From Photorhabdus luminescens subsp. luminescens (GTDB taxonomy: Bacteria > Pseudomonadota > Gammaproteobacteria > Enterobacterales > Enterobacteriaceae): a DNA stretch of 64,000 nucleotides. This document shows positions 40,901 through 55,900 of this stretch, in pieces; the first letter of the stretch is position 1; each line of letters begins with the position of its first letter. Under the pieces are notes generated by a model, which was given only the letters and a program-made list of their open reading frames with translations, was not told the DNA's origin and made no database searches. The translations under genes and the position numbers were made by a program. Location: the NCBI RefSeq assembly GCF_001083805.1, contig NZ_JXSK01000008.1, positions 248,001 through 312,000 of the forward strand, given 5' to 3'.

Positions 40901-43900
40901 AACGCTGTCGCGTCCGGGGTTTGCGCCACCTGTTGTTCAAACAATTGATGAACACATAACGCCTCAGGATAGGCGGTTGCCGTGGCATTCCAAGTTTCCA
41001 GTAACAGTGTGCGTTCAACTTCCGGCAAGATTTCCAATGCCCGAACAGGCATATCCGGCTCTTGCTCAAGGGCATCCACCAGACTTTCCAGTGCTCGTTG
41101 CATATAACCGCATAGACTTTCCGGATCAAACGGCTGTACTACCTGAGCCGTCAGCCCTAGGGATTCGCCAAAATCCTCCACTGATAGCATTAACGGGTAG
41201 TTGGTCCGTTCCTGTCCACCAATAAATTCAATACCGCTGATGACGTCATCCGGCGTTGCCAGCAAGGTATTATGCCGATAGTTCAGCAAGCTATTAAAGA
41301 GAGGGATCTCACCCTGCACACCGCTGCAACGCTGTGCCAGCGCCAGCGACGCGTGCTCATGTTCTAATAGTCCGGCGAGTCGGGTATGGGCAGCCTGCAC
41401 GCTGCTCCGTACTGGGGTTTCATCAATATCCAGCCGCAACGGCAAGGTATTAATAAACAGCCCCATACTATTATCTGCCCCTTCTCCTGCCTGCATACGT
41501 CCAAATAGCACCGTACCAAACACGATATTCTTCTGACCGCTGGTACGCGCCAACACCTGTGCCCAAGCCAGATGACACAAGGCCGCCAGACTGACGCCCA
41601 GATGTCTCGCCTGATGACGCAAACGGTCATTTAACCCGGACGGCAACATCCGGTGAGATTCCGTCACTTGCGAACCATCACGATGCACTTCCGTCAAACC
41701 AAACGGCAGGGTCGGTTCATCTACCTCCGCCAGCATGTCAGTAAAGAAACGGGTATGTTCTTCCTGACTCACCCCCAACCGGACCTGAGCCACCAAATTG
41801 CGGAAAGGTGTCGGCGCAAGCAGACTCTCCTCCTGACCTGTCAGATACGCCTGGACTTCGCGGTGCATCACCTCCATCGTTTCATGGTCGCCGATCAAGT
41901 GATGGTGCAATTCCAGTAACAACCAATGACCATCGGTTTCCTGAGCGATGATAAAACGCAATAACGGGGCTTCGCTCAGGTCAAGACGATGATGACGCGG
42001 ATCAAAGCGCCGGGTTAACTGGTCACTGACTGGACCATCAGCCGGACTCAGTGTCAATTCCGTCACCGACAATGGGGCCTGACGCCAGACCACCTGCGCC
42101 GGGACTGACAATCCCTGCCAAAGAAAAGCGGTACGCAGAATATCGTGTCGATCAATTATCTGTTGAACCGCTGCCAGATAACGATCCAACAACGCTCGGT
42201 CAGCAAAAGCCATCTGCCCCGTCAACAGATAGGGATCGCCTTCATTTGCCAACAGATGGTGGAACAAAATACCATCCTGCAACGGTGACAGCGCATAGAT
42301 ATCCTGAATATTGGCGATTCCCCCCGGCACTTGCCCAACAATGCGGTCAATATCAGCTTGGGTCAAATCAATCAGCGGCAACATCGCCGGCGTCAGCACC
42401 GTAGTATCCGGTGTAATACGATTGTCAGGCACTTGAATTTCATTATGCTGAACCAGAGACTGTGCCAAAATACAGAGTGTTGGATGCTGGAATAACGTTT
42501 TTACCGATACACTCAGACCAATACGCCGCAATCGTTCAATCATACGCACAGCAAGCAGCGAATGACCACCAAGCGCAAAAAAGCTGTCATGCCGACTAAT
42601 CTGCTCAACACCCAGCAACTCACGCCAAACAGCCGCCAACATCGTTTCTATCTTCCCTTGCGGAGCTTCATAGATCTGACGGACAAACGCCTCTTTTCCT
42701 GGTGCTGGCAACGCCCGACGATCCAACTTGCCATTCGGCGTCTGCGGTAAGGTATCCAACCGCACAAAAGCTGCCGGTACCATATAGTCAGGTAAAACCG
42801 CACTCAAGTATTCACGCAAACGGGCGGCCAACCCTTCATTCGCTTCTGCCGCCACATAGGCGACCAGCCGTTTGCCCTGCTCATCCTCCCACACCAGCAC
42901 TGCCGCCTCTTGCACCGACGGGTGTTTCTCCAGCCGGGTCTCAATTTCCCCTAGCTCAACCCGGAAACCGCGAATTTTCACCTGATGATCGTTACGCCCC
43001 AAGAATTCCAAGCTGCCATCCGGCAAATAACGGGCCAAATCCCCAGTAACATACATCCGTGCGCCGGGTACCGGACTAAAAGGATCGGGTATAAAACGTT
43101 CCGCGCTCAATTCCGGCTGGTTAAGATAACCCCGTGCCACACCCACGCCGCCAATATACATTTCACCAACGCCGCCCAACGGGACTAACTGACCGTATTT
43201 GTCCAATAGGTAGACACAGGTATTTTTAAGCGGTCGGCCAATAGAACAATCATCGACTGGGGATAAAACCTCCTTACAAGTCGCTGTGACGGTATTTTCC
43301 GTCGGGCCATAAGCGTTCAATAGTCGGGGGCGGTGGACCTCCCGCACAAACCAATCTTGAATGGCGCTCTTTTTGACCGCCTCACCGCCAATGATAATGA
43401 GTCGGAGACAATCCGGTAGCGGTAATGCATTGTTGTCTCTGACAATCAGTTCAGACCAAAATAACGCTGGCAAAGACATCACTGTGATGCGGTTCTGCCA
43501 GGCTAAGGCAATAAACTCCGACATTGACGCCAACCAGCGATCATCACGCATGACCAACGTAGCCCCATTGCATAATGTCGAGAAACATTCCTCCACTGAA
43601 ACGTCAAACGCAAAAGAAGCAAATTGCAACATCCGATCTTGCGCCGTAACCGCATAGGTCTCATTAAAGCCCAAATGACGCTGATACACCGCCTGATGTT
43701 CCACCATCACCCCTTTCGGCTGCCCAGTTGAGCCGGAAGTATAGATGATGTAAATCAGATGCTGTGGCATCAACGCAGCTACTTGCGGGTTGCGATCCAA
43801 TTGCTCCGGCAAGGTATTCGGGTCAAGTACCGTCAGACCGCTCAACGCCTCATCACCCAGAGCTGTCCGCCCAGTCGCATCAGCCAATACCACTGACGGA

Positions 43901-46900
43901 GTAGTATCATTCAGGATATACGCCAAACGCTCTAACGGATAGGTTGGGTCCAGCGGCACATAGGCTCCACCGGCTTTCAACACCGCCAACAGCGCTACCA
44001 CCATTACCGGTGAACGTGACACACAAATTGCCACAGGCTGGTCAGGTACGACACCTAATGCGATAAGCTGATGGGCCAACCGGTTAGCACGAGCATTTAA
44101 TTCGGCATAACTTAGGGTTTGCTCCTGATACACCAGCGCCGTGGCCTCCGGCGTTTTCTCCACCTGTTGTTCAAACAATTGATGAACACATAACGCCTCA
44201 GGATAGGCGGTTTCCGCCGCATTCCAGGTTTCCAGCAATAGCTTGCGCTCCGCCGGGGCCAAGATATCAATTTCCCCGATCTGCTGTTGGGGGTTAACCA
44301 CCATCGCTTGCAGTACCGCATGCAGATATCCCACCTGCCGTTCCATTGTCGATGGATCAAACAGGGCGGCGGCATAACTCAACGCCCCAATAATCCTGCC
44401 CTCCACCTCGAACAAACCCAGTTCAAGATCAAACTTGACAATATCAAAGGCTTGATCGACCGGTGAAACTGCCAGCCCCGGTAATTCCCATTCCGAGTTC
44501 TCATTGCTCTGCCAGGCAAACATCACCTGGAACAGCGGAGTATGCGCCAGTCGGCGCGGCGGTTGCACAATTTCCACCACCTGTTCAAACGGTAAATCCT
44601 GATGCTCCTGAGCCGTCAATGCCGTTTGCCGGACTCGCGCCAGTAATTCCGTCACGGTCAGCTCACCCGATAAACCAATGCGCAACGCCAGCGTATTAAC
44701 AAAGAAGCCAATTAACGACTCCACTTCCTGACGACCGCGGCCTGCGCTCGGCGTGCCAATCACCACATCATCCTGACCTGACAAACGTGACAAAACCACC
44801 GCCCAAGCTGACAACAGCGTCATGAATAAAGTGACGCCGTGCTGCTCACTCAGGCGCTTAAGGTCTGCCGTTAATTCAACATCTAAGTTAATCGGCACGG
44901 CTTGCCCGGCAAACGACTGCTCCGGCGGACGAGGCCGATCAGTGGGCAAATCCAACAGAACCGGTGCGTCAGCCAATATTGCACGCCAATAGTCGGATTG
45001 AACTTGAACACGTTCAGCCGATAACCACTGACGCTGCCAGGCGGCGTAATCCGGGTATTGAATCGCCAATGGTAGCAACGGAGCCGGTTGACCGGCCATA
45101 AACGCCGCATAGAGCGCGTTCAATTCCTGCATCAGTATATTGGCAGACCAGCCATCGGAAATAATGTGATGTTGGGTCAGCAAAAATTGATATTCGTCAT
45201 CGTTGAGCCGGATGAGAGCAACACGGATAAGCGGGCCACTTTCAAGATCAAATGATGCATGAGCCTCCTCAGCGCTCAAGCGCTCAATAACCTCATCAGC
45301 ATCTGGAACTCCGCGCAGGTCATATTGAGATAACAGTAAGCCGCTATCCGGTTCCAATAGCCGCACTTGCGGCTGACCATCAATAGAGACAAAGACAGAA
45401 CGTAACGCTTCATGACGGGCAAACAAAGTATCCAACGCCTTTTGCCACGCCATAATATCCAACTGTCCACACAAACGCAGGGCCATCGGGATATGATACG
45501 TTTCACTGACGCCCTCAAGTTGTGCCAGAAACCACAAGCGCTGTTGAGCAAATGACAACGGTAATTCCCCTTCACGGGATATCGGCAGAATGGATGGCAG
45601 GATAGTGTCCGGTTGCCCTATTCGGGCCTGCATGACCTCAGCAAACGCCTTTAACGAAGGAGATTTAAACAGGGTGGTCAGCGACAATTCTCCGCCTAAA
45701 GCGGCTACCCTGTTCATCACTCGCATCGCCAGTAACGAGTGACCGCCCAAGGCAAAGAAATTGTCATACCGGCTGATCTGTTCAATCCCCAGGACTTCTC
45801 GCCAAATCGCTGCCAAGGCTATTTCCGTTTCCCCTTGCGGCGCTTCGTAAACTTGACGAGCAACGGAGCTACTGTCCGGTGCCGGTAACCCTCGACGATC
45901 CAGCTTACCATTCGGCAGTAACGGGAATGCATCCAGCCGCACAAAAGCCGTTGGCACCATATAATCAGGCAAAACAGCACTCAGGCGAGCACGCAAGCTG
46001 TTCACCAGCTCATCATCCTCTTCCGCCACCACATAGGCCACCAGCCGTCTCTCCTGCCCGTCACCCTGCGTCAATACCACAGATCCACTCACTGCCGGGT
46101 GTTCCGTCAACCGGGCCTCAATTTCCCCCGGCTCAATACGGAAGCCGCGGATCTTAACTTGCTGATCGTTACGGCCCAAGAATTCCAGATTGCCGTCCGG
46201 CAGATAGCGGGCCAAATCCCCGGTGCGGTACATGCGGGCATCCGGGGTATCACTGAATGGATCAATAAGGAAACGTTCGACGGTCAATTCAGGACGGTTT
46301 AGATAGCCACGCGCAACACCAGCGCCACCAATATATATTTCGCCAATACTGCCTAATGGAACAGGCCGGCCGTATCTGTCCAACAAGTAAATGCCGGTAT
46401 GACTAACCGGCCGACCTATAGAACACGCATCTTCCGGGGATAAGATCGCCTGACAGGTCGCAATTACGGTATTTTCCGTCGGGCCATAAGTGTTTAACAA
46501 TCTCGGACAAGGCATTGCCTGCGCAAACCACGCCTGAATGGCGCTCTTCTTCACCATCTCGCCGCCGATAATGATTAACCTGAGGCAACTTGGTAGCAAT
46601 AACGCCCGGTCTCTGGCCGCCAGCTCAGACCAAAATTGGGTTGGCAGAGACATCACCGTAATTTGATTCTGTCGGGCTAAGGTAATAAATGCCGACACAG
46701 AAGCCAGCCAACTATCATCACGAATCACCAACGTAGCGCCATTGCATAATGACGAAAACAGCTCTTCGACGGATGCATCGAAAGCAAAAGAGGAAAATTG
46801 CAGCATTCGGTCTTGTTCAGTGACGGCATAGGTCTGATTAAAACCGAAATAACGTTGATAAATCGCCTGATGCTCCACCATTACACCTTTCGGCGTGCCA

Positions 46901-49900
46901 GTAGAGCCAGAAGTATAGATAACATACGCCAAATGTTGTGGCGTCAGTGCAATCCCCTGCGGATTGCTGTCTGGCTGGTCAGGCTGAATATTCGGATCTA
47001 ATACCGTTAACCCGACCAATACCTCTTCGCCCAGAGCTGCCTGCCCAATCTTATCCGCCAACACCACTGACGAGGCAACATCATTCAGGATATGCGCCAA
47101 ACGCTCCCCAGGATAAGTTGGGTCCAACGGCACATAGGCCCCACCGGCTTTCAGCACCGCTAACAACCCGACTATCATTGCTGGTGAACGTGTTACACAA
47201 ATCGCTACCCGCTGGTCCGGTATAACTCCCAGTGTAATCAGTTTGTGGGCAAGACGGTTAGCTCTGCTATTGAGTTCAGCATAGCTAAAGATTTGCTCTT
47301 GATACTCTAACGCCGTGGCCTCCGGGGTTTTCTCCACCTGTTGTTCAAACAACTGATGAATACATAATGTCTCAGGATATATGGTTTCAGTGGTATTCCA
47401 CATTTCCAGCAACAGCTTTCGCTCTACTTCAGGCAAAATATTCAATGCCCGCACCGGGGTCTCTGGCGCCTGTTCCAATGCTTCCAACAGGCTTTCCAGC
47501 GCTTGCTGCATATAACCGCATATGCGATCTGGGTCAAATGGCTGGACAATTTGAGCAGTCAGCCCCAGAGCATCGCCAAAATCCTCCACTGACAGGGTAA
47601 ACGGATAGTTAGTCCGCTCCTGTCCACCTAAGAATTCAATGCCCTTCATTACTTCATCCGGCGCCACCAGAGATAGGTTATGCCGGTAGTTTAATAATGC
47701 GTTGAAGAGTGGCGTACCACTAGTAACACTACTGCAACGCTGCGCCAGCGCCAGTGACGCATGTTCATGGGCCAATAATCCGGCCAATCGGGTATGGGCG
47801 GCCTGAACACTGTCTCGTACCGAGGTCCCATCAATATCCAACCGCAACGGCAAGGTATTAATGAACAGCCCCATGCCGCTGTCGGCTCCATCTCCTGCCG
47901 CCATGCGCCCAAACAGCACCGTGCCGAACACCACTTGCTCCTGCCCGCTGGTACACGACAGCACCTGCGCCCAAGCCAGATGACACAACGCCGCCAGACT
48001 GACGCCCAAATGTCTCGCCTGATAACGTAAACGGTTATTTAGCTCGGTTGACAACATCCGGTGCGATTCTGTCACCTGCGAACCATCACGATGTACTTCC
48101 GTCAAACCAAACGGCAAGGTCGGCTCATCTACCTCGACTAACATGTCAGTAAAGAAACGGGTGTGTTCTTCCTGACTGACACCTAACCGGGCCTGTGCCA
48201 CCAGATTACGGAAAGGTGTCGGCGCTGGCAGGCTCTCCTCCTGTCCATCCAGATAAGCTTGTACTTCACGGTTCATTACGTCCAGTGTGGTATGGTCGCC
48301 AATCAAATGATGCAACAATTGCTGTACAATCCAGCGACCATCAGCCTCTTGCGCCACCACAAACCGCAACAACGGCGCTTCACCCAGGTCAAGACGGTGA
48401 TGACGGGGGTCAAAACGTTGCGTTAACTGATCACAAACCCGTCCATCAGCCGGATTCAAGGTCAGCTCTATCACTGACAAAGTAGCTTGACGCCAAACCA
48501 CCTGAACCGGTACAGACAACTCTCGCCAGATAAAGGCAGTACGCAGGATATCATGACGATCAACCACCTGTTGTACCGCTACCAAATAACGGTCTAGCAA
48601 AGAGCGATCAGTAAAGGCCACCTGACTGACCACCAAATAGGGATCGCCTTCGTTTGCCAATAAGTGATGGAACAAAATACCATCCTGCAACGGTGATAGG
48701 GCATAGATATCCTGAATATTGTCCATCCCGCCCGGCACTTGCTTGACGATACAGTCAATGTCAGCCTGGGTAAGATCTACCAACGGCAACATCCCCGGAG
48801 TGAGCGCCGCCGTCGCTGGCGTAATGACATTCGGAGGAATCACCACAGCCCGATATTGCCCTAACGTTTGGGCCAAGTCAGACAACACCGGCGACTGGAA
48901 CAGATCACGCACTGCCAGTGTCAGCCCCAAGTGACGCAGACGTTCAATCATCCGCACCGCAAGCAGGGAATGACCACCTAATGCAAAGAAGCTATCGTAT
49001 CGGCTAATCTGTTCTATGTTCAGCAACTCGCACCAGATAGCCGCCAAGGCGATTTCCGTTTCCCCTTGTGGCGCTGCATAAACCTGACGGGCAACGGCGC
49101 CACTATCTGGTGCCGGTAGTGCCCGACGATCCAGCTTACCATTCGGCGTTAACGGGAAAGCATCCAGCCGCACAAAGGCTGACGGCACCATGTAGTCAGG
49201 CAACATTTTACTCAGGTGAGTACGCAAACTATTCACCAACCCGTCATCCACTGGCGCTACAACATAGGCAACCAGCCGTTTGTCCTGACCATCCCCCAGC
49301 GCCAACACAGTCGCCTCACGCACCGCCGGGTGCTCTATCAGACGTGTCTCAATTTCCCCCAGTTCAATACGGAAACCACGGATTTTAACCTGCTGGTCGT
49401 TGCGGCCCAGGAATTCCAGATTGCCATCCGGCAGGTAGCGAGCTAAATCCCCGGTACGGTACATACGAGCGCCCGGTTGATCACTAAACGGATCAATTAG
49501 GAAACGTTCTGCCGTCAGCTCTGGGCGATTCAGATAACCCCGTGCTACTCCAGCCCCCCCAACATACAATTCACCTGTTACCCCCAACGGCACCAGCTGA
49601 CCGTATTTATCCAACAGATAAAGGGTTAAATCTGGAATACGCGTACCAATAGGGCTGGTCGTCTGTTCCACATCATGAAGGTTGAGTTCCCGATAAGTCA
49701 CATGAACCGTCGTCTCCGTGATACCGTACATATTCACTAACTGCGGTGACGTCTCTCCACGCAGGCGATACCACGGTCGTAACATCCCCGGTTCAAGAGC
49801 TTCTCCGCCAAAGATGATATAACGTAAGCAGTCCGGTAATGGATTGGCGACATAACTGGCAATAAAGGCTTTGAACGCGCTCGGCGTCTGATTCAATACG

Positions 49901-52900
49901 GTGATACCGTGCTGACATACGAATTGATGCAGCTCTTGAGGGGATCGAGCGATCGCGTGCGGCACCAGCACCAGTTTAGCGCCATAGCGTAACGCCCCCC
50001 ATAATTCCCATACCGAGAAGTCAAACGCGATGGAATGGAACAGGCACCAAACATCTTGTCGGTTAAAGCGATACCAGGATTCAGTCGCCTCAAACAAACG
50101 CTGGATATTACGATGCTCGACCATTACCCCCTTCGGCGTCCCTGTCGAACCCGAGGTGTAAATGATATAGGCCAGATGCTGTGCGGTTAATGTCGGTACC
50201 TGTGGGTTACCCTCCGGCTGATCAGGCAAAATATTAGGGTCGAGTACAGTCAGGGTAGCCAGCATTTTCTCGCCCAACGTACTACGTCCGGTATCATCCG
50301 CCAGCAAAATAACCGGAGCGGCATCAGTCAGAATATGTGCCAGACGCTCACCGGTATAGACCGGGTCCAGCGGCACATAGGCGCCACCGGCTTTCAGTAT
50401 TGCCAATACCCCCACTATCATTGCCGGTGAACGTGACACGCAAATCGCCACTCGCTGATCGGGCACGACGCCCAGTGCGATAAGCTGATGGGCCAACCGG
50501 TTAGCGCGGGTATTTAATTCGGCATAACTGAGAGCTTGATCTTCATGCACTAATGCTATCGCATCAGGAGTTTGCTCTACCTGTTGTTCAAACAACTGAT
50601 GAATACACAATGCCTCAGGATACGCGGTTTCCGTGGCGTTCCAGGTTTTTAACAGCAACGTACGCTCCGTTTCCGGCAGAATTTTCAATTGACGTACCGG
50701 AGTTTTCGAGGCCTGTTCCAATGCTTCTACCAGACTCTCCAGTGCTTGCTGCATATAGCCACATATCCGTTCTGGCTCCAACGGCTGGACAACCTGAGCA
50801 GTCAATCCCAGTGATTCACCAAAATCCTCCACCGACAGCACTAACGGGTAGTTAGTTCTCTCCTGTCCACCAAGAAACTCAACACCGTCTATCTGTCCAT
50901 CTGACGTTGCCGATAAGGCATTATGTCGATAGTTCAGCAAGCTGCTAAAGAGCGGGATCTCGCCCTGTACACCACTGCAACGCTGGGACAGCGCCAGTGA
51001 AGCATGTTCATGTTCTAATAATCCGGCTAGTCGGGTATGGGCAGCCTGCACACTGTCCCGTACCGACGTATCATCGATGTCCAGCCGTAACGGCAAGGTA
51101 TTGATAAATAACCCCATGCCATTGTCGGTACCTTCTCCTGCCGCCATACGCCCAAACAGCACCGTGCCGAACACCACTTGCTCCTGATCGCTGGTATGCG
51201 ACAACACCTGTGCCCAGGCCAAATGACACAACGCCGCCAGACTGACGCCCAAACGACGAGCCTGACCGCGCAAACGGTCATTCAGTTCAGGCGCCAGCAT
51301 CCGGTGGAATTCCACTACTTGCGAACCATCACGATGCACTTCCGCCAAACCAAACGGCAACGTTGGTTCATCTACCTCCGCCAACATTTCGCTAAAGAAG
51401 CGGATATGTTCCGTCTGACTGACACCCAACCGAGCCTGTGCGACCAAATTGCGGAAAGGTGTCGGCACAGGCAGGTTATCCTCCTGTCCGTCCAGATAAA
51501 CCTGAACTTCACGGTTCATCACGTCCAATGTGGTATGGTCGCCAATCAGATGATGCAGCAATTGCAGTACCATCCAACGACCATCATCCTCTTCCTGCGC
51601 CGCCACAAACCGCAACAACGGCGCTTGATTCAGATCAAGACGATAATGACGCGGATTAAAACGTTGAGTCAGTTGTTCACAAATTGGCCCATCCGCCGGG
51701 TCCAGCGTCAATTCAGTAACCGATAAAGGCGCCTGACGCCAGACCACCTGAACCGGCACAGATAATCCTTGCCAGATAAAGGCGGTACGCAGGATATCGT
51801 GGCGTTCAACCACCTGTTGCACTGCCGCTAAATAACGATCTAGCAAAGCACGATCAGCAAAAGCCATCTGACCGACCACCAAATAGGGATCACCTTCGTT
51901 TGCCAACAAGTGATGGAACAAAATACCGTCCTGCAACGGTGACAAGGCATAAATATCCTGAATATTAGTCATCCCGCCCGGCACTTGCCCGATGATACAG
52001 TCAATGTCAGCCTGGACCAGATCTACCAGCGGCAACATTCCCGGAGTGAGTGTCGTCGTCGCTGGCGTAATGACATTCGGCGGCACCACCACAGCCCGGT
52101 GCTGTCCCAACGTTTGCGCCAGTTCAGACAACACCGGAGACTGGAACAGATCACGTACCGCCAGTGTCAGCCCCAGATGACGCAAACGTTCAATCATCCG
52201 TACCGCTAGCAGAGAATGACCACCCAGTGCGAAGAAGCTATCGTGACGACTGACCTGTTCAATATCTAACAACTCACACCAAATGGCCGCTAATGCAATT
52301 TCCGTTTCCCCTTGCGGCGCTGCATAAACCTGACGGGCAAAAGCTTCACCGTCCGGTGTCGGCAAGGCTCGACGATCCAATTTACCGTTCGGCGTTAGCG
52401 GAAACGCATCCAGACGCACAAAGGCCGTTGGCACCATATAATCCGGTAAAATAGAGCTTAGGTAAGTACGCAGGCTATTCGCCAGACCTTCATCCTCTGG
52501 CGCTACGACATAGGCAACCAGCCGTTTTCCCTGCCCTTCGCCCAACGCCAACACCACCGATTCACTCACCGCCGGGTGTTCTACCAATCGGGCCTCAATT
52601 TCCCCCGGCTCAATGCGGAAACCACGGATTTTAACCTGCTGGTCGTTACGGCCCAGGAATTCCATGCAGCCATCCGGCAGGTAGCGAGCTAAATCCCCGG
52701 TACGGTACATACGAGCGCCCGGTTGATCACTAAACGGATCAATCAAGAAACGTTCCGCCGTCAGTTCAGGGCGATTCAGATAACCCCGCGCTACTCCGGC
52801 TCCTCCAACATACAATTCACCTGTCACCCCTAACGGCACTGGCTGACCGTATTTATCCAACAGATAAAGGGTTAAATCTGGAATACGCGTACCAATAGGA

Positions 52901-55900
52901 CTGGTTATCTGTTCCACGTCATGCGGATTCAGCTCCCGATAAGTCACATGAACCGTCGTCTCCGTGATACCGTACATATTCACCAACCTTGGTGATGTCT
53001 CTTCACGCAGGCGATACCACGGTCGTAACATCCCCGGATCGAGGGCTTCTCCCCCAAAGATGATATAACGCAACTGGTCCGGCAATGGGTTATCAACATA
53101 GCTGGCAATAAAGGCTTTGAACGCGCTCGGCGTCTGATTCAATACGGTGATACCGTGCCGGCACACGAATTGATGCAGCTCTTGAGAGGAGCGAGCGATC
53201 GCGTGCGGCACCAGCACCAATTTAGCGCCATAGCGTAACGCTCCCCATAATTCCCATACCGAGAAATCAAACGCGATGGAATGGAACAGGCACCAAACAT
53301 CTTGTCGGTTAAAGCGATACCAGGATTCAGTCGCCTCAAATAAACGCTGGATATTACGATGCTCGACCATTACCCCCTTCGGCGTCCCTGTCGAACCCGA
53401 GGTGTAAATGATATAGGCCAGATGCTGTGCGGTTAATGTCGGTACCTGTGGGTTACCCTCCGGCTGATCAGGCAAAATATTAGGGTCGAGTACAGTCAGG
53501 GTAGCCAGTATTTTTTCATCCAGCGCACTACGTCCGGTATCATCCGCCAGCAAAATAACCAGAGCGGCATCAGTCAAAATATGTGCCAGACGCTCACCGG
53601 TATAGACCGGGTCCAGCGGCACATAGGCGCCACCGGCTTTCAGTATTGCCAATACCCCCACTACCATTGCCAGCGAACGTGACACGCAAATCGCCACTGG
53701 CTGATCGGGTACGACGCCCAGTGCGATAAGCTGATGGGCCAACCGGTTAGCGCGAATATTTAATTCGGCATAACTGAGAGTTTGATCTTCATATACTAAT
53801 GCTATCGCGTCAGGGGTTTGTTCTACCTGTTGTTCAAACAATTGATGAATACATAATTGATCAGGATAGGCGGTTTCCGTCGCGTTCCAAGTTTCCAGTA
53901 ACAGTTTACGCTCCGCCGGAGACAAGATATCAATTTCTCCGATTAGCTGTTGAGGGTTAGTCACCATCGCGTACAGCACCGCGTGCAGATATTCCACCTG
54001 CCGCGCCATCGTCGATGGATCAAACAGGGCGGTGGCATAATTCAACGCCCCAACAATCCTGCCCTCCTCTTCTGACAAGCCCAGTTCAAGATCAAACTTG
54101 ACAATATCAACGGCTTGATCGACCGATGAAACTGCCAGCTTCGGCAGTTTCCAGTCCGTGCTCTCATTGTTCTGCCAGGCAAATATCACCTGGAACAATG
54201 GGGTATGCGCCAATCTGCGCGGCGGTTGCACGATTTCCACCACCTGTTCAAATGGTAAATCTTGATGCTCCTGTGCCGCCAATGCGGTTTGCCGGACTTT
54301 CGTCAGCAACTCAGTCACGGTCAGCTCACCCGATAAATCTATCCTCAATGCCAGCGTATTGACAAAGAAGCCAATCAACGGCTCTACTTCCTGACGACTG
54401 CGGCCTGCGCTCGGGGTGCCAATCACCACCTCTTCCTGACCTGACAAACGTGACAGAACCACCGACCAGGCTGACAACAGCGTCATAAATAAGGTGACGC
54501 CCTGCTGTTCACTCAGACGTTTCAGGGCTGCCGTTAATTCCACATCCAAATCAATCAGCACGGTTTGCCCGGCAAACGACTGTTCCGGCGGACGGGGCCG
54601 GTCAGTAGGCAAATCCAGCAAAACTGGCGCGTCAATCAACATCCCGCGCCAATAGTCAGACTGAACCTGAATACGCTCAGCCGACAGCCACTGACGCTGC
54701 CAGGCGGCGTAATCCGGGTATTGAATCGCCAACGGCGGCAACGGATCTGATCGCCCTTCCATAAATGCCGTATAGAGCGTGTTCAGTTCCTGTATCAGCA
54801 CATTGGCAGACCAACCATCAGAAATAATGTGATGCAAAGTCAGCAAAAACTGATATTCGTCATCAGTGAGCCGGATGAGAGCAGCCCGGATAAGTGGGCC
54901 ACTTTCAAGGTCAAATGACGCGTGGGCTTCCTCCACGCTCAGACACTCAAGAACAACATCAGCATCTGGTATCCCGCGCAGGTCATATTGAGACAACAGT
55001 AAGCCGCTATTTGGCGCCAACAACCGCACTTGCGGTTGACCATCAACAGAAACAAAGATAGAGCGTAACGCTTCATGACGGGCAAATAAGGTATCCAGCG
55101 CCTTCTGCCAGGCCATGATATCCAATTGACCACACAAGCGCAGGGCCATTGGGATATGATAAGTCTCACTGACGCCCTCAAGCTGCGCCAGGAACCACAA
55201 GCGCTGTTGAGCAAATGATAACGGTAATTCTCCTTCACGGGATATCGGTACGATGGCTGGCAGGATAGTATCCGGTTGCTCCTGCCGGGCCTGCATGACC
55301 TCAGCAAATGCTTTTAACGAAGGAGATTTAAACAGGGTGGTTAATGGCAGTTCAATACCCAAAGCGGCTACCCGGTTCATCACCCGCACCGCCAGCAACG
55401 AATGGCCCCCCAGAGCAAAGAAATTGTCATACCGGCTGATCTGCTCAATCCCCAGGACTTCACGCCAAATCGCCGCCAGCGCCATTTCCGTTTCTCCCTG
55501 AGGCGCTTCGTAAATCTGACGAGCAACGGCGTCATTGTCCGGCGCTGGTAACGCTTGCCGATCCAGCTTACCGTTCGGCGTCAATGGCAATACATCCAGA
55601 CGCACAAAGACCGCCGGTACCATGTAATCAGGCAATTGAATGCTCAGATGTTCGCGTAGACTGTTAATCAACCCTTCGTGAGCTTCTGCCGCCACATAAG
55701 CCACCAGCCGTTTCTCCTGCCCGTCACCTTGCGCCAATACCACCGATTCACTCACCGCCGGGTGTTCCACCAATCGGGTCTCAATTTCCCCCGGTTCAAT
55801 GCGGAAACCGCGAATTTTAACCTGCTGATCGTTACGGCCCAAGAATTCCAGATTGCCGTCCGGCAAATAACGGGCTAAATCTCCGGTGCGATACATCCGG

